Shown piece by piece: positions 18,598 to 27,142 of a stretch of 64,000 bases of DNA. Location: positions 806,001 through 870,000 of the forward strand of contig JBDWTN010000005.1 in assembly GCA_039984955.1 (NCBI GenBank). Reading direction: 5' to 3'. This stretch comes from Marinobacter alexandrii. Its GTDB lineage: Bacteria; Bacteroidota; Bacteroidia; Cytophagales; Cyclobacteriaceae. Both the position numbers and the translations under genes were made by a program. Numbering within the stretch: position 1 is the first letter of the stretch; every line of letters begins with the position of its first letter. Under the pieces are notes generated by a model, which searched no databases, was not told where the DNA came from, and saw only the letters and a program-made list of their open reading frames with translations.

Positions 18598-19023
18598 ATG
18601 AAAACGATTAAAACAATACTCATATCCTCTATCCTATTGATTGGATGGAATGCCAACGCTCAAAGTGGTAAATCAGAAAAAGAGCAAATCACAGAAACAT
18701 TAATGCACTATATCGAGGGCACTGCCAATGGCGAACCTGATCGTCTTAGGAAAGCCTTCCATGCAGATTTCAATTTATATACAGTGACTTCAGATAAAAC
18801 CTTGCGAATACGCTCTGGTGAAAAATATATCTCAGCTGTAAGAGAAGGTCAAAAGGTGAATCGTGTAGGAAGGATTATCTCGATTGATTATGAAAAGGAT
18901 GCAGCCATGGCAAAAGCAGAAATCATTTTTCCAGACAAGAGAATTTTCACAGATTATTTCTTGCTTTTAAAGTATGAAGGTTCCTGGAAGATCGTTCACA
19001 AGAGCTATACCTGGAGAAAGTAA
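18598..19023 (+). CDS. Secreted lumazine-binding-like (NTF2-fold) protein
   Basis: About 141 residues: signal peptide ending NANAQ, then one NTF2-like domain with the SnoaL/Lumazine_bd_2 pattern (MHYIEGTANGEPDRLRKAFH ... DYFLLLKYEGSWKIVHKSY). Members of this family are often annotated putative lumazine-binding proteins, with no proven activity. An ATG nine codons upstream is possible but would extend the signal peptide oddly. Third gene of the DJ-1-like cluster. Confidence 0.8.
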   Translation: MKTIKTILISSILLIGWNANAQSGKSEKEQITETLMHYIEGTANGEPDRLRKAFHADFNLYTVTSDKTLRIRSGEKYISAVREGQKVNRVGRIISIDYEKDAAMAKAEIIFPDKRIFTDYFLLLKYEGSWKIVHKSYTWRK

Positions 19024-19069
19024 TCTGACTGATTGTAAATAGTTATTGATCTAATCGATCAATTAAAAG

Positions 19070-19110
19070 AGTGTGCGTTTAATCTGCTTATTTGGAGGTA
19101 AACGCACACT
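19070..19110 (+). other. Strong hairpin with 12-bp perfect stem
   Basis: AGTGTGCGTTTA and TAAACGCACACT pair perfectly across a 17-base loop, 46 bases after the lumazine-binding-like gene. It may end that operon, but only a weak T-rich stretch (GTGTTTAATTT) follows on the plus strand and A-rich DNA precedes it. It lies immediately before a possible GTG start of the next gene. Confidence 0.5.
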
Positions 19111-19170
19111 GTGTTTAATTTGGAAAGGTGGATAAACAACATTAATGTTGGCCGCAATTACTCCCTAAAC

Positions 19171-19548
19171 ATGATTCGTCTTTTAAGTATAACGATCTCC
19201 TTGCTAGCAATTACTCTTTTCTTATCTGGCTTATCATCGGCATATACAGGTGAACTGTGGGCTGGACAATATATGGCTATAATGATCATCTTGATAACCA
19301 TAATACCAGCAACAATTATCATTCTCCTTAGTGAACTTTTTATTTGGATTAAGGAGAGCAAGAGGAAACCTATCATGCTAACTAGGGTTATGCTAACAAT
19401 TGTCTTAGCTTCTTCAACTGTTGTCTTTGTCATACAGTACTTTCGAACTGGAAGAGTAGATATTGAGGATCAAATTTGGATTCCAATTGCTCTGGTGGTT
19501 TTTTCAATCATTGAACCTCAAATCGAAAAAAAGATTCGAACAATTTAG
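19171..19548 (+). CDS. Small membrane protein of unknown function
   Basis: About 125 residues with four hydrophobic helices (start, about 30-55, 65-90, 105-120) separated by short charged loops and a basic C-terminus. I recognise no family. The start is uncertain: an upstream GTG at 19111 would add 20 residues directly after a hairpin, whereas the ATG used here begins just before the first helix. It precedes the nuclease-like gene by eight bases and may be cotranscribed with it. Confidence 0.55.
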   Translation: MIRLLSITISLLAITLFLSGLSSAYTGELWAGQYMAIMIILITIIPATIIILLSELFIWIKESKRKPIMLTRVMLTIVLASSTVVFVIQYFRTGRVDIEDQIWIPIALVVFSIIEPQIEKKIRTI

Positions 19549-19556
19549 ATTGAAGA

Positions 19557-20312
19557 ATGCAACCTCTTAGAAGACCTCAAAAAGAAAAGGAATGGATGCT
19601 TTTCCAACGACTAAATGAACTCCTTAATTTACGCGCATCCAATATTTCACAGCCTAAGCCTCCACAACCTGACATTCTTGCAACCATAAATAACAAACAC
19701 GTTGGTATTGAAATATCAGAACTCTATTCTGATAATCGCGAACAAAGCAAAGGGTCAAGACTGGCCAGAAATCAATCAATTCGTGAAAAAGTACTAGAGC
19801 TTGCGATCAGAAGAGTTGAACAGACAATAGACTTCCATTTTGAACTACATGTATCATTTGATCGTAACGAGATTCTAGACAGTGAAATTCAACCTCTATC
19901 TATTGAAATTGCTAAAATCATTATTTCGAAATTGTCTAACGTAACCTCTACTGATGAATGGATTATCATCAAACATGACAACTTAAATTACAATATTAAT
20001 CTTAGCAGGATATATATTTATGTAAGTAACAAACTCAGTAGACATTACTACAGCCCTGTTGCTGCAGGCCAGGTTCCGCATCTATCTGAACAAAATATAA
20101 AGACAGCCATCGCTAACAAAGAACCTAAGATCTCAAAGTACTCTGAACATTGTGATGAAGTATGGTTGTTACTCGTTGAACTTGGTGGAATAGCTTCCGC
20201 ATTTGATAACGTTACAGAAGCAACTCGAACTATGTACCAATCTGAATTCAATAGAATTTGCTTACTCAGATCATTTTATGATGAAGTTCTAGAAATAAAA
20301 ACATGCGACTAA
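19557..20312 (+). CDS. Uncharacterised protein with a PD-(D/E)XK-like motif
   Basis: A 251-aa soluble protein that I do not recognise. Near residues 38-60 it has PDILATINNKHVGIEISEL, the strand-turn-strand arrangement PD-x(n)-hydrophobic-E-x-S seen in restriction-endonuclease-like folds, with Ser in place of the usual Lys. Upstream helices contain many Arg/Lys residues. C-terminal part shows an EVWLLLVELGG strand. Whether it cleaves nucleic acid is unknown. Adjacent DNA downstream is decayed accessory sequence, which fits a transferred gene. Confidence 0.5.
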   Translation: MQPLRRPQKEKEWMLFQRLNELLNLRASNISQPKPPQPDILATINNKHVGIEISELYSDNREQSKGSRLARNQSIREKVLELAIRRVEQTIDFHFELHVSFDRNEILDSEIQPLSIEIAKIIISKLSNVTSTDEWIIIKHDNLNYNINLSRIYIYVSNKLSRHYYSPVAAGQVPHLSEQNIKTAIANKEPKISKYSEHCDEVWLLLVELGGIASAFDNVTEATRTMYQSEFNRICLLRSFYDEVLEIKTCD

Positions 20313-20579
20313 CAATCGCTAAAGTTGCATATGCCAACCTGCTTCTAGTCTACTTCCATGCAAATCCGACCGCTAATCTGCGCCTTCTAAAAGCGGCTGT
20401 TTTTTCTGAAAATTCTGTGGTTCTGGGCTTTCACTTTCTAAACGCAGCGGTTTTCTGAGACTTTTTGTGGGTATGGCGCAGATCAGCTAGTTTAGTACTA
20501 TCAGCAAGTGTGGACATACGCACTTTAGCTGAGTTAGCAAGAATCACGTATTACACGCTACAAAGAAACTTAGCTTTGA
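20313..20579. other. Non-coding accessory DNA with inverted repeat
   Basis: No credible gene. ATCTGCGCC (20376-20384) and GGCGCAGAT (20475-20483) are perfect inverted repeats about 100 bases apart. Between them are two related segments, AGCGGCTGTTTTTTCTGA and CGCAGCGGTTTTCTGAGA. The phrase GTATGGCGCAG recurs near 22640, in the other non-coding gap of this accessory stretch. It looks like remnants of a mobile or cassette-like element, but I cannot name one. Confidence 0.4.
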
Positions 20580-20646
20580 ATGGATCAAGCACTAGGAATT
20601 TTTTTGGTCAATATAGTGAAATACAGCAAAATATCTGGATGACATA
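20580..20646 (+). pseudogene. Truncated, frameshifted 5' copy of a Crp-like regulator gene
   Basis: About 75 bases starting at GCTTTGAATGG (20573) match, with few differences, the start of the intact Crp-like gene at 23769, including seven untranslated bases before the ATG. One base is missing at codon 5 (CACTAGG against CACTTAGG), after which the shifted frame still spells RNFFGQYSEIQQ, then homology stops. The rest of the regulator is absent. The remaining DNA to 20820 has no gene. Confidence 0.75.
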
Positions 20647-20820
20647 AAAAAGCAGCCGGAACAAACTATCCTCCCCATATTAGCGAAATAAAGTGTGCGC
20701 AAGAATGAATTGCAAAGGCAAGAAGAGTAACAGTACTTTCGTTTATATCTTTAGGTACGAATACTCTCTTACTTGTACATGCCTCGAGTTATTAAGTCGT
20801 AATTAGATAAAATCAACCAT

Positions 20821-21762
20821 TTGAATGTCCAACTAAATATTACTCAAAATTTAAAAGACCAGTTTGAGCACTATTTCAAACTAAAAGAACGTAATGGAGA
20901 GTATTTTCTGGATTCTGCAATAGGTGGTGGTCAGAGCATGGAGTTTTTGAATTTTCCAGGACAAATGGAATTTTATCATTTCAAAAAGTCTTATTTCAAA
21001 ATTCCAATCTTTATGAAATCCATCAATCCTATCGACACGGATTGGTTTCTTATTCACATTAATCTTTCGAAGACAAAACAAGAGAAAAAGGTATTGGATA
21101 AATCCATTGATTTTCAAAAACACTTGCCCATGGGACTACTGCTCTATGGGCCAGGATTGGAAATAGAAACTCAACTTCCTCCAAATGTAGAAATGGAATT
21201 AGCTTCCATTCATTTCCATCGTTCCTTTCTTGATACTTATTTTGAAAACTGGAAAGAATACATAGACACAACTAAAAATCTAGTGTATGAAGATTTAGAC
21301 TACAAGCTCGAAAACGCATTGTACTCAGCCCTATCTACCATTCGAAATAAAATCCAGTGTCATGCTCATGTACTCTATTTCATGCATCTCTTTTTTGAAA
21401 AAATACGAATGCATTCCTCGGCAGCACATCACGAAAGATTACACTCGGAGGACTTGAAAAATCTATTCATCGCATCCGCTCATTTGAGAAATCCAATCGC
21501 CACAACTACGCCTTCGCTCAATGAACTTGCTTCTATTGCGAACATGGGAATGACCAAATTTAAAACCTCCTTTAAGCAACTATTTGGTAGTGCTCCGATT
21601 CAGTATCGAAACAAAATAAGGATGGAATTTGCTAGAGAAAAAATAATGACCGAGGGGAAAACGCCTACTGAAATAAGCTATGAATTGGGATACTCACATC
21701 CATCCAACTTTACAACTGCTTACAAAAAACACTTTGGTGAGTTACCTTCTACACAGAACTAA
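20821..21762 (+). CDS. AraC-family transcriptional regulator (soluble)
   Basis: A 313-aa cytoplasmic regulator: an N-terminal cupin-like sensing region and a C-terminal AraC DNA-binding domain (about 220-310; LNELASIANMGMTKFKTSFKQ and ISYELGYSHPSNFTTAYKKHF). The only start that keeps the full N-terminal domain is a TTG; the next in-frame ATG is about 39 codons in. It is followed after 94 bases by the NTF2-like membrane protein, possibly its target. Confidence 0.82.
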   Translation: MNVQLNITQNLKDQFEHYFKLKERNGEYFLDSAIGGGQSMEFLNFPGQMEFYHFKKSYFKIPIFMKSINPIDTDWFLIHINLSKTKQEKKVLDKSIDFQKHLPMGLLLYGPGLEIETQLPPNVEMELASIHFHRSFLDTYFENWKEYIDTTKNLVYEDLDYKLENALYSALSTIRNKIQCHAHVLYFMHLFFEKIRMHSSAAHHERLHSEDLKNLFIASAHLRNPIATTTPSLNELASIANMGMTKFKTSFKQLFGSAPIQYRNKIRMEFAREKIMTEGKTPTEISYELGYSHPSNFTTAYKKHFGELPSTQN

Positions 21763-21856
21763 TACTTTCGTCTTTCGAAACTATTGAAACGGCTTTTTGC
21801 ATTAATCATCGCGCAATCAAATGTTCTAAGTTGCTTCGAACTAAAGCAGCAAAAAG

Positions 21857-22447
21857 ATGAAACGCGCATATTCATTTGTAATAATTGGACTGACAGTCTT
21901 GAGTTCGTTCGCTCAAAAAGAAGGTATAAGTCAGAAAAAGCAAACTGAAATCAATAAAGAAATAGCAAGGAATTTCTATCAAGATTTATGGTTTACCGAC
22001 AATACCGACAACTACTCAAAATATGTCGCTAACCAATATGTTGTCCATGATATTGGGGACAGAAAAAATGTTACAGAACTCGCTATAGAGCAAAAGAATA
22101 TAGCCGATTTTTTTTGGGAAAATGGGGAATTTGAATCTAAAATTGATTACCAAATTGCAGAAGGTGATTTGGTTGCCACCCGATGGACAGGTTCTTTTAA
22201 AGGAAATACATTGTTTGGAAGAATCGCTTTAGAAACAAAACATCCTATAAGCATTATCAATGTATTCAGAATCAAGGATGGTAAAATTGTTGAGTTTTGG
22301 AATCACCGCCATGATATCGATACGCCGCAAACATTAAAGTTCACCATTCAGGGATTGATTGTTGGTTTGATCTTAGCCTTCATACCAACTGTTGTAGCGC
22401 TGAGGCTTAGGAGAAAGCTAAGGCTGCTACTTAGCAAAGGAATATAG
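21857..22447 (+). CDS. SnoaL/NTF2-like protein with C-terminal membrane anchor
   Basis: A 196-aa protein: signal peptide ending SSFAQ, an NTF2-fold domain of the SnoaL-like type (ARNFYQDLW ... YVVHDIGDRKNVTEL ... ISIINVFRIKDGKIVEFWNHRHD) and a C-terminal hydrophobic helix followed by a basic tail RLRRKLRLLL. The domain therefore probably sits on the periplasmic side, anchored in the inner membrane. Enzymatic activity unknown. Confidence 0.72.
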   Translation: MKRAYSFVIIGLTVLSSFAQKEGISQKKQTEINKEIARNFYQDLWFTDNTDNYSKYVANQYVVHDIGDRKNVTELAIEQKNIADFFWENGEFESKIDYQIAEGDLVATRWTGSFKGNTLFGRIALETKHPISIINVFRIKDGKIVEFWNHRHDIDTPQTLKFTIQGLIVGLILAFIPTVVALRLRRKLRLLLSKGI

Positions 22448-22804
22448 CAGTGCTAAAGATTGTCCCATTTCAACTCGACTAGAGAAATTCAGAATCTGGA
22501 AGGGAAAGGAATTACATTGCTAACAAAGGATGATGGCATATGGCCTTACTTAGTTATCTAACAGAGCCAGTTGAACATGCCGATTATCCGCCACCAAGAA
22601 AGTGATGTGCTTTCTATAAAGTTAGGAGCGGGGGATTTTTGGTCTGTATGGCGCAGGTGCCGATTTGATACTCCGCCTGAATGAATTCATTTGGGTAGTT
22701 TTGAATGCACCGGCAGACTTCATTATTTTAGTGCTTTCCATTAAGTGAGAGCACGCGTCTCAAACATAGACGTTATGTGCAATTCACATCAAAAATTAAA
22801 AATA
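22448..22804. other. Intergenic accessory DNA without a recognisable gene
   Basis: About 357 bases with no supported gene. It contains the GTATGGCGCAG phrase also found near 20470 and ends in GACGTTATGTGC some 20 bases before the next gene's A-rich leader, reminiscent of the GACGTTAGTGC close to 59644. I see no terminator with a T-run and no clear promoter. Confidence 0.4.
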
Positions 22805-23740
22805 ATGAAAAGAACAGTACTAGCACTTCTTGGGACACTAGTTGTTATAAATCTAACAATAGCACAAGCTTTAACAGATACGGGCAGCAAAGTAGGCATA
22901 GGAACAACTACACCGTCTGAAATCCTGCATATTGAAAAATCAGGAAACACATTTTTGAAATTGGTGAATAGTAGTAGTAATGGATCAACAGTAAATTTTG
23001 GTCCGGTATCCTCTAACGGATATAAAGAAACACAAATACAATTCGAAAACGAGTTTGGTTTATATGATCATGCTCAATCTAAGTGGAGGTTCAAGATTCA
23101 AGATGATGGCAGTATCGGCATAGGAACTCATAACCCAAGAAGCCCCATTGATATCAGAGTTTCCGCAATGAGCGGTGTGTTTGCTACATTTTTAAGTGAA
23201 GCTGGAATTTCAGATGGAGCGGAACTTCATAGATGGACAATCAGAACTGGAAGGAATTATGACTATCCAAATAGAACATTAGACTTTGGAATGGTATCAG
23301 ATGGTTACGGAACTAACCCAGCATTTTATGTTGCACCAAAGGGAGTAGAAGTTTTCAGAATAACAGAGTCTGGTAAAGTTGGCATAGGAACTACAGACTT
23401 TAGCGGTGATCACAAACTCAGAGTTGAAGGTTCAATTGGAGCAAGAGAAATCAAGGTAGAAGCCAGTGGCTGGTCAGATTTTGTTTTTGAAAAAGATTAT
23501 GAACTTCTAACTCTTGAAGAAGTCGAAGAACACATTGTCGAGAAAGGCTATCTTCCTGAAATCCCAAGTGAAGCAGAAGTCAACGAGAATGGTATCAACT
23601 TGGGACAGATGAACGCCAAACTGCTTCAAAAGATTGAGGAATTAACACTCTATATGATTGATATGAACAAGAGAATGAACCAACTTGAAACCGAAAATTC
23701 AGAACTAAAAGAGAAAGTCCAACACCTTAAAAATCAATAA
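22805..23740 (+). CDS. Secreted tail-fibre-like protein with endosialidase-chaperone-type C-terminus
   Basis: About 311 residues: signal peptide (ending TIAQ), two or three VGIGTTTP-type repeats of the phage tail fibre/adhesin kind (KVGIGTTTPSE, SIGIGTHNPRS, KVGIGTTDFSG) and a C-terminal WSDFVF...LTLEEVEEHI...GYLPEIPSEAEV...QMNAKLLQKIEELTLYMI segment that ends in a coiled coil. This C-terminal module, related to S74 intramolecular chaperones, is very common in Bacteroidota surface proteins. I use the ATG giving the signal peptide rather than the upstream GTG. Confidence 0.82.
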   Translation: MKRTVLALLGTLVVINLTIAQALTDTGSKVGIGTTTPSEILHIEKSGNTFLKLVNSSSNGSTVNFGPVSSNGYKETQIQFENEFGLYDHAQSKWRFKIQDDGSIGIGTHNPRSPIDIRVSAMSGVFATFLSEAGISDGAELHRWTIRTGRNYDYPNRTLDFGMVSDGYGTNPAFYVAPKGVEVFRITESGKVGIGTTDFSGDHKLRVEGSIGAREIKVEASGWSDFVFEKDYELLTLEEVEEHIVEKGYLPEIPSEAEVNENGINLGQMNAKLLQKIEELTLYMIDMNKRMNQLETENSELKEKVQHLKNQ

Positions 23741-23768
23741 TATGATCATAAAAGGAACATCGCTTTGA

Positions 23769-24347
23769 ATGGATCAAACACTTAGGAATTTTTTTGGTCA
23801 ATATGGTGAAGTACAGCACAAAGATCTGAATGCCATAAAGACCTTTGCCAGTGAAAAAGCCATCAAGAAAGGTTCGTTTCTTCTAAGAGAAGGAGCTATA
23901 TGCAAAAATTTCTACCTGGTGATTTCTGGATCGTTTAGACTCTACTATCTCAAAGACGGGCTAGATACCTCTGTCTGGTTTTCATTTAAAAACAATTCTT
24001 CCATTGAGCTATACAGCTACATAAGTGAAAGCACTTCTGAATATTTTATAGAGTGTATAGAAGAGGCTGATGTTATAATTATTCCCAAAAGAGATATTGA
24101 CACACTATGTAGGACAAACTCAATTATAGATACTCTTTTTAAGTTCTTTTGGCAAGATGTAGTCCAAAACCTAATAAATCGGTTAACCAACCTTCAAAAG
24201 TATTCTGCTGAAGAACGTTACTTAAAATTGATTGAAGATACAGACTATCTGAACAGGGTTCCTCAAAAATATATCGCCTCTTATATTGGGGTAACAACTA
24301 CCTCATTGAGCAGAATCAAGAGAAACGTTAGAACGAAGTTGTCTTAG
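23769..24347 (+). CDS. Crp/Fnr-family transcriptional regulator
   Basis: A 192-aa regulator with an N-terminal cyclic-nucleotide-binding-like beta-roll (residues 15-115, KGSFLLREGAICKNFYLVISGSF... pattern) and a short C-terminal winged helix (YIASYIGVTTTSLSRIKRNVR). No Fnr-type cysteine cluster is evident, so an Fe-S sensor is unlikely. A broken copy of its 5' end lies 3.2 kb upstream. Confidence 0.88.
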   Translation: MDQTLRNFFGQYGEVQHKDLNAIKTFASEKAIKKGSFLLREGAICKNFYLVISGSFRLYYLKDGLDTSVWFSFKNNSSIELYSYISESTSEYFIECIEEADVIIIPKRDIDTLCRTNSIIDTLFKFFWQDVVQNLINRLTNLQKYSAEERYLKLIEDTDYLNRVPQKYIASYIGVTTTSLSRIKRNVRTKLS

Positions 24348-24401
24348 GACATTTTTTCGAACCCTTAATTGATCAACTTTTGAATAAATCAAAAACCTGA
24401 C

Positions 24402-25067
24402 ATGAGTAAAGAAAATCTAAAAAAAGCAGAGGAAATCGCCCTTAGCCTATTTAACGAAATTGAAAAACAGGGGCTTATAAAGCCAGGAAAAACGGAAGAA
24501 CAGCTAAACGACGAGGTTTACACATTGTCTCATGATTTATTAGGGACAAGAAAGCATTGGCACAAACGCATCGTAAGAAGTGGAAAAAATACCTTGCTTC
24601 CATATCAGGAAGATCCACCTAATCTTATCATTCAGGGTGACGACATTCTTTTCTTCGATTTCGGGCCAATTTTAGATAATTGGGAAGCCGACTTGGGAAG
24701 AACTTACGTCATAGGAAGTGATCCCTTGAAACTCAAGCTTAAGTCTGATATTGAAACGTGCTGGTATACTGCTAAAAAATGGTTCGAAACGAAAGAGAAT
24801 TGTACTGGTGCTGAACTTTTTAATTACGTCTTAGGGCTCGCAAACAATTGTGGTTGGGAATTTGGAGGTGAAATTGCAGGTCACATTATTGGCGAATTTC
24901 CTCACGAAAAACTTGATCCAAATACCTATGACCTATACGTCCACCCTGAGAATAGTATGAGTATGAAAGAGGAAATTCGTGGTAAAAGGAGAGAATGGAT
25001 ATTGGAAATTCATTTCGTAGATCGGGAAAAGGAAATTGGTGGGTTTTTCGAACAATTATTAACCTAG
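24402..25067 (+). CDS. M24 (methionine aminopeptidase/Xaa-Pro) family protein
   Basis: A 221-aa cytoplasmic pita-bread-fold protein consisting of the catalytic domain only. The five metal ligands appear in order: Asp in FDFGP, Asp in ADLGRT, His in GHIIGEFPH, Glu in LEIHFVD and Glu in GGFFEQLL. Family members hydrolyse N-terminal dipeptides, especially with proline; some also act on other substrates. It follows the Crp-like gene by 54 bases. Confidence 0.85.
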   Translation: MSKENLKKAEEIALSLFNEIEKQGLIKPGKTEEQLNDEVYTLSHDLLGTRKHWHKRIVRSGKNTLLPYQEDPPNLIIQGDDILFFDFGPILDNWEADLGRTYVIGSDPLKLKLKSDIETCWYTAKKWFETKENCTGAELFNYVLGLANNCGWEFGGEIAGHIIGEFPHEKLDPNTYDLYVHPENSMSMKEEIRGKRREWILEIHFVDREKEIGGFFEQLLT

Positions 25068-25232
25068 AATATCGCTAAATAGCTCAACTAATCTTACTTG
25101 CAAAGGCTAGTGCGATCAAATACTTTTATTGAAATTTGAGAAGTTCAGTTTACCAATAGCAAGGTATCTTATGTATATCCTGAAAGACAATGGATTGGTA
25201 GGTAAAAGTCGTAACCTAAAAAGAGTGAATCA

Positions 25233-25775
25233 ATGGAAAAGAAGAATAGCGTATATATTGCAACAAGCCTGGATGGACGTATAGCCGATCGAAACGATGG
25301 AATCGCCTGGTTAGATGCCATTCCGATTCCTGAAGGTAAAGACATGGGCTATTATGCTTTTACCAATAATATCGATGCGCTTTTAATGGGACGAAATACA
25401 TTTGAGACAGTACTCGGATTTGATGTTGAGTGGCCCTATGAAAAGCCCGTTTTTGTTTTAAGTAATTCGCTGAAAGAAATACCTGAAAGCCACCAAGGTA
25501 AAGCTTTCCTTGTTAGTGGCACACTATCAGAAGTTCTTGACCATATTCACAAAAAAGGACACCTTAGACTATACATTGATGGCGGCAGTACCATTCAAAG
25601 TTTCCTAAAAGAAGATCTCATTGATGAAATGATCATTACCACTTTTCCTATTATTTTAGGTGGAGGTCCTTCCCTATTTTCAGAACTTCCAATGGAATTG
25701 AAATTTGACCTTATTGAATCAAAAGTCTATTTCGATCAGCTCGTACAGAATCACTTTATCCGCAAGCAGAATTAA
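25233..25775 (+). CDS. Dihydrofolate reductase family protein (RibD C-terminal-like)
   Basis: A 180-aa protein of the YyaP/RibD_C group: YIATSLDGRIADRNDGIAWLD at the N-terminus, LLMGRNTFETVLGF in the middle and YIDGGSTIQSFLKEDLIDEM, all typical NADPH-binding positions of DHFR-like folds. Probably an oxidoreductase on a pteridine or unrelated substrate; it is not the housekeeping FolA. The preceding 165 bases hold nothing recognisable. Confidence 0.82.
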   Translation: MEKKNSVYIATSLDGRIADRNDGIAWLDAIPIPEGKDMGYYAFTNNIDALLMGRNTFETVLGFDVEWPYEKPVFVLSNSLKEIPESHQGKAFLVSGTLSEVLDHIHKKGHLRLYIDGGSTIQSFLKEDLIDEMIITTFPIILGGGPSLFSELPMELKFDLIESKVYFDQLVQNHFIRKQN

Positions 25776-25817
25776 ACTGAAATCAAGCTTGGAATAACCA
25801 GGCTTCATCACTTAGAC

Positions 25818-26246
25818 TTACTCTTCTTTTTCAATATCCTTGAATGCCTCTCGAATTACTTCACCAAGGTTTTTAAGATCTATATGCTCAATATGTATAT
25901 CAATATCAGATATAGCAGAAAGCTCATTTAAATTTTCTAATTCGTCCAACATATCAAGGATTCCTTCGCTCAAGTCTACATCTAAGTCAGCAAGATCAAT
26001 CACTACTGCTTCTGTAGAGATACTAGACAACTCAGATAACGATGAAAGTTCAGAGAGTTCTGCAAGGCCGGCTAGCGCCGAAAGGTCAGCCAATTCTGAG
26101 AGTTCGGATAGTTCAGAAAGCTGTGACAGCTGGGATAACCCTTCAATCTTTTTTAAGCCTTCTTTTTTCGATTTCTTATCTTTATTCTGTGCAATTCCAC
26201 AAAATGCCATTCCCGTAATCAGGAGGAGAAGTGTTACTTTTTTCAT
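25818..26246 (-). CDS. Secreted protein with Leu-Ser-X triplet repeats
   Basis: About 142 residues: signal peptide (MKKVTLLLLITGMAFCGIAQ), a lysine-rich linker, then roughly fourteen consecutive three-residue units of the form L-S-E/Q/D (residues about 36-77), and an acidic C-terminal half with regular leucines (DLADLDVDLSEGILDMLDEL). A strict period of three is not a heptad coiled coil. I know no function. I start it at the ATG opening the signal peptide; an upstream in-frame ATG would add 31 unrelated residues. Convergent with the DHFR-like gene. Confidence 0.7.
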   Translation of the reverse strand: MKKVTLLLLITGMAFCGIAQNKDKKSKKEGLKKIEGLSQLSQLSELSELSELADLSALAGLAELSELSSLSELSSISTEAVVIDLADLDVDLSEGILDMLDELENLNELSAISDIDIHIEHIDLKNLGEVIREAFKDIEKEE

Positions 26247-26397
26247 CTTAGTCGAGTTTATTTTCTTAAAATACCTGCACACCGAGGAAAGGTTACATTC
26301 AATCCTGAAAATAAAATCAAAAAATGTAACTCTTCTCAATTAAACCGCATCAATAGCCGTAATAACTTAAAATTTAACTCCCCTAGAAAATTTAATC

Positions 26398-27075
26398 TTG
26401 AAAAACCCATATAATCAAGTTAGCCCATTTAGTGCTCTTATCGATCTTACTCTTTTCCTTTCTTTGATCTTCTTCGTAAGGACAATTCATATTGAAAACC
26501 TTGGTTTTTGGGGCTTTTCCATATTCAAGTCTATTTCCACAGTAGGTCTGGCAACACTTCTTCTGTATTACAGAAAGCAATCCTGGAAAAGTCTTGGCCT
26601 CACAAAACCTGGGAGTTATAGAAGAATGCTGCTAACTATCGCAGCTACTTTGGTAGGCACAATAGTTTCTGTCACGCTGTTCGGATCATTTATTAATGAC
26701 CTTTTTGATAGTAGCGAATCTTCAAATTCTAGCTCTATTTTCAATGATATGGAAGGAAATATTTCAATGTTCTTTTCTATCATCTTATTTGTCTGGATAG
26801 AATCCTTTCTTGAAGAACTTCAAGACAGAGGTTTCTCTCTCAATAGATTTGAATCATTGTTTGCAAAAGTTCCATTTTCAACGGGAATAGCCGTATTGGC
26901 ACAGGCAGCAATTTTTGGTTTTCGTCATTCATACGATCTATCACCACGATCATTAACAACAGGTTTAATAGGTCTTGTTTTTGGTATTGTGTATGTGCTA
27001 ACAGGACGAAATCTATGGCCTCTCATCATTGCTCATATCTTTTTAAACACTATGTCCATGATCGATCGGCTATAA
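26398..27075 (+). CDS. CPBP-family intramembrane metalloprotease
   Basis: A 225-aa membrane protein with six or so helices and the three CPBP (Abi/Rce1-like) motifs: EELQDRGF (EExxxR), FGFRHS (FxxxH) and HIFLNT (HxxxN). Family members are prenyl-protein peptidase relatives, often linked to bacteriocin immunity in Gram-positives; role here unknown. Start is TTG, as no ATG precedes the first helix. Confidence 0.85.
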   Translation: MKNPYNQVSPFSALIDLTLFLSLIFFVRTIHIENLGFWGFSIFKSISTVGLATLLLYYRKQSWKSLGLTKPGSYRRMLLTIAATLVGTIVSVTLFGSFINDLFDSSESSNSSSIFNDMEGNISMFFSIILFVWIESFLEELQDRGFSLNRFESLFAKVPFSTGIAVLAQAAIFGFRHSYDLSPRSLTTGLIGLVFGIVYVLTGRNLWPLIIAHIFLNTMSMIDRL

Positions 27076-27142
27076 ATCAAAGATCTGATCTCATAGTGAC
27101 ATAAGGTTGTCATTCGATGCTATTTCTTTGTACATAGAAAAA

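Noticed and set aside
20465-20647. Short open frame overlapping the Crp-like fragment
   Set aside because: The reading frame does not match the Crp frame and the similarity to the intact gene shows that the segment is a remnant.
25840-26343. Long serine-rich open frame on the plus strand
   Set aside because: It is the antisense of the Leu-Ser-X repeat gene; the repeat makes both strands open. The minus frame has a signal peptide and a sensible composition.
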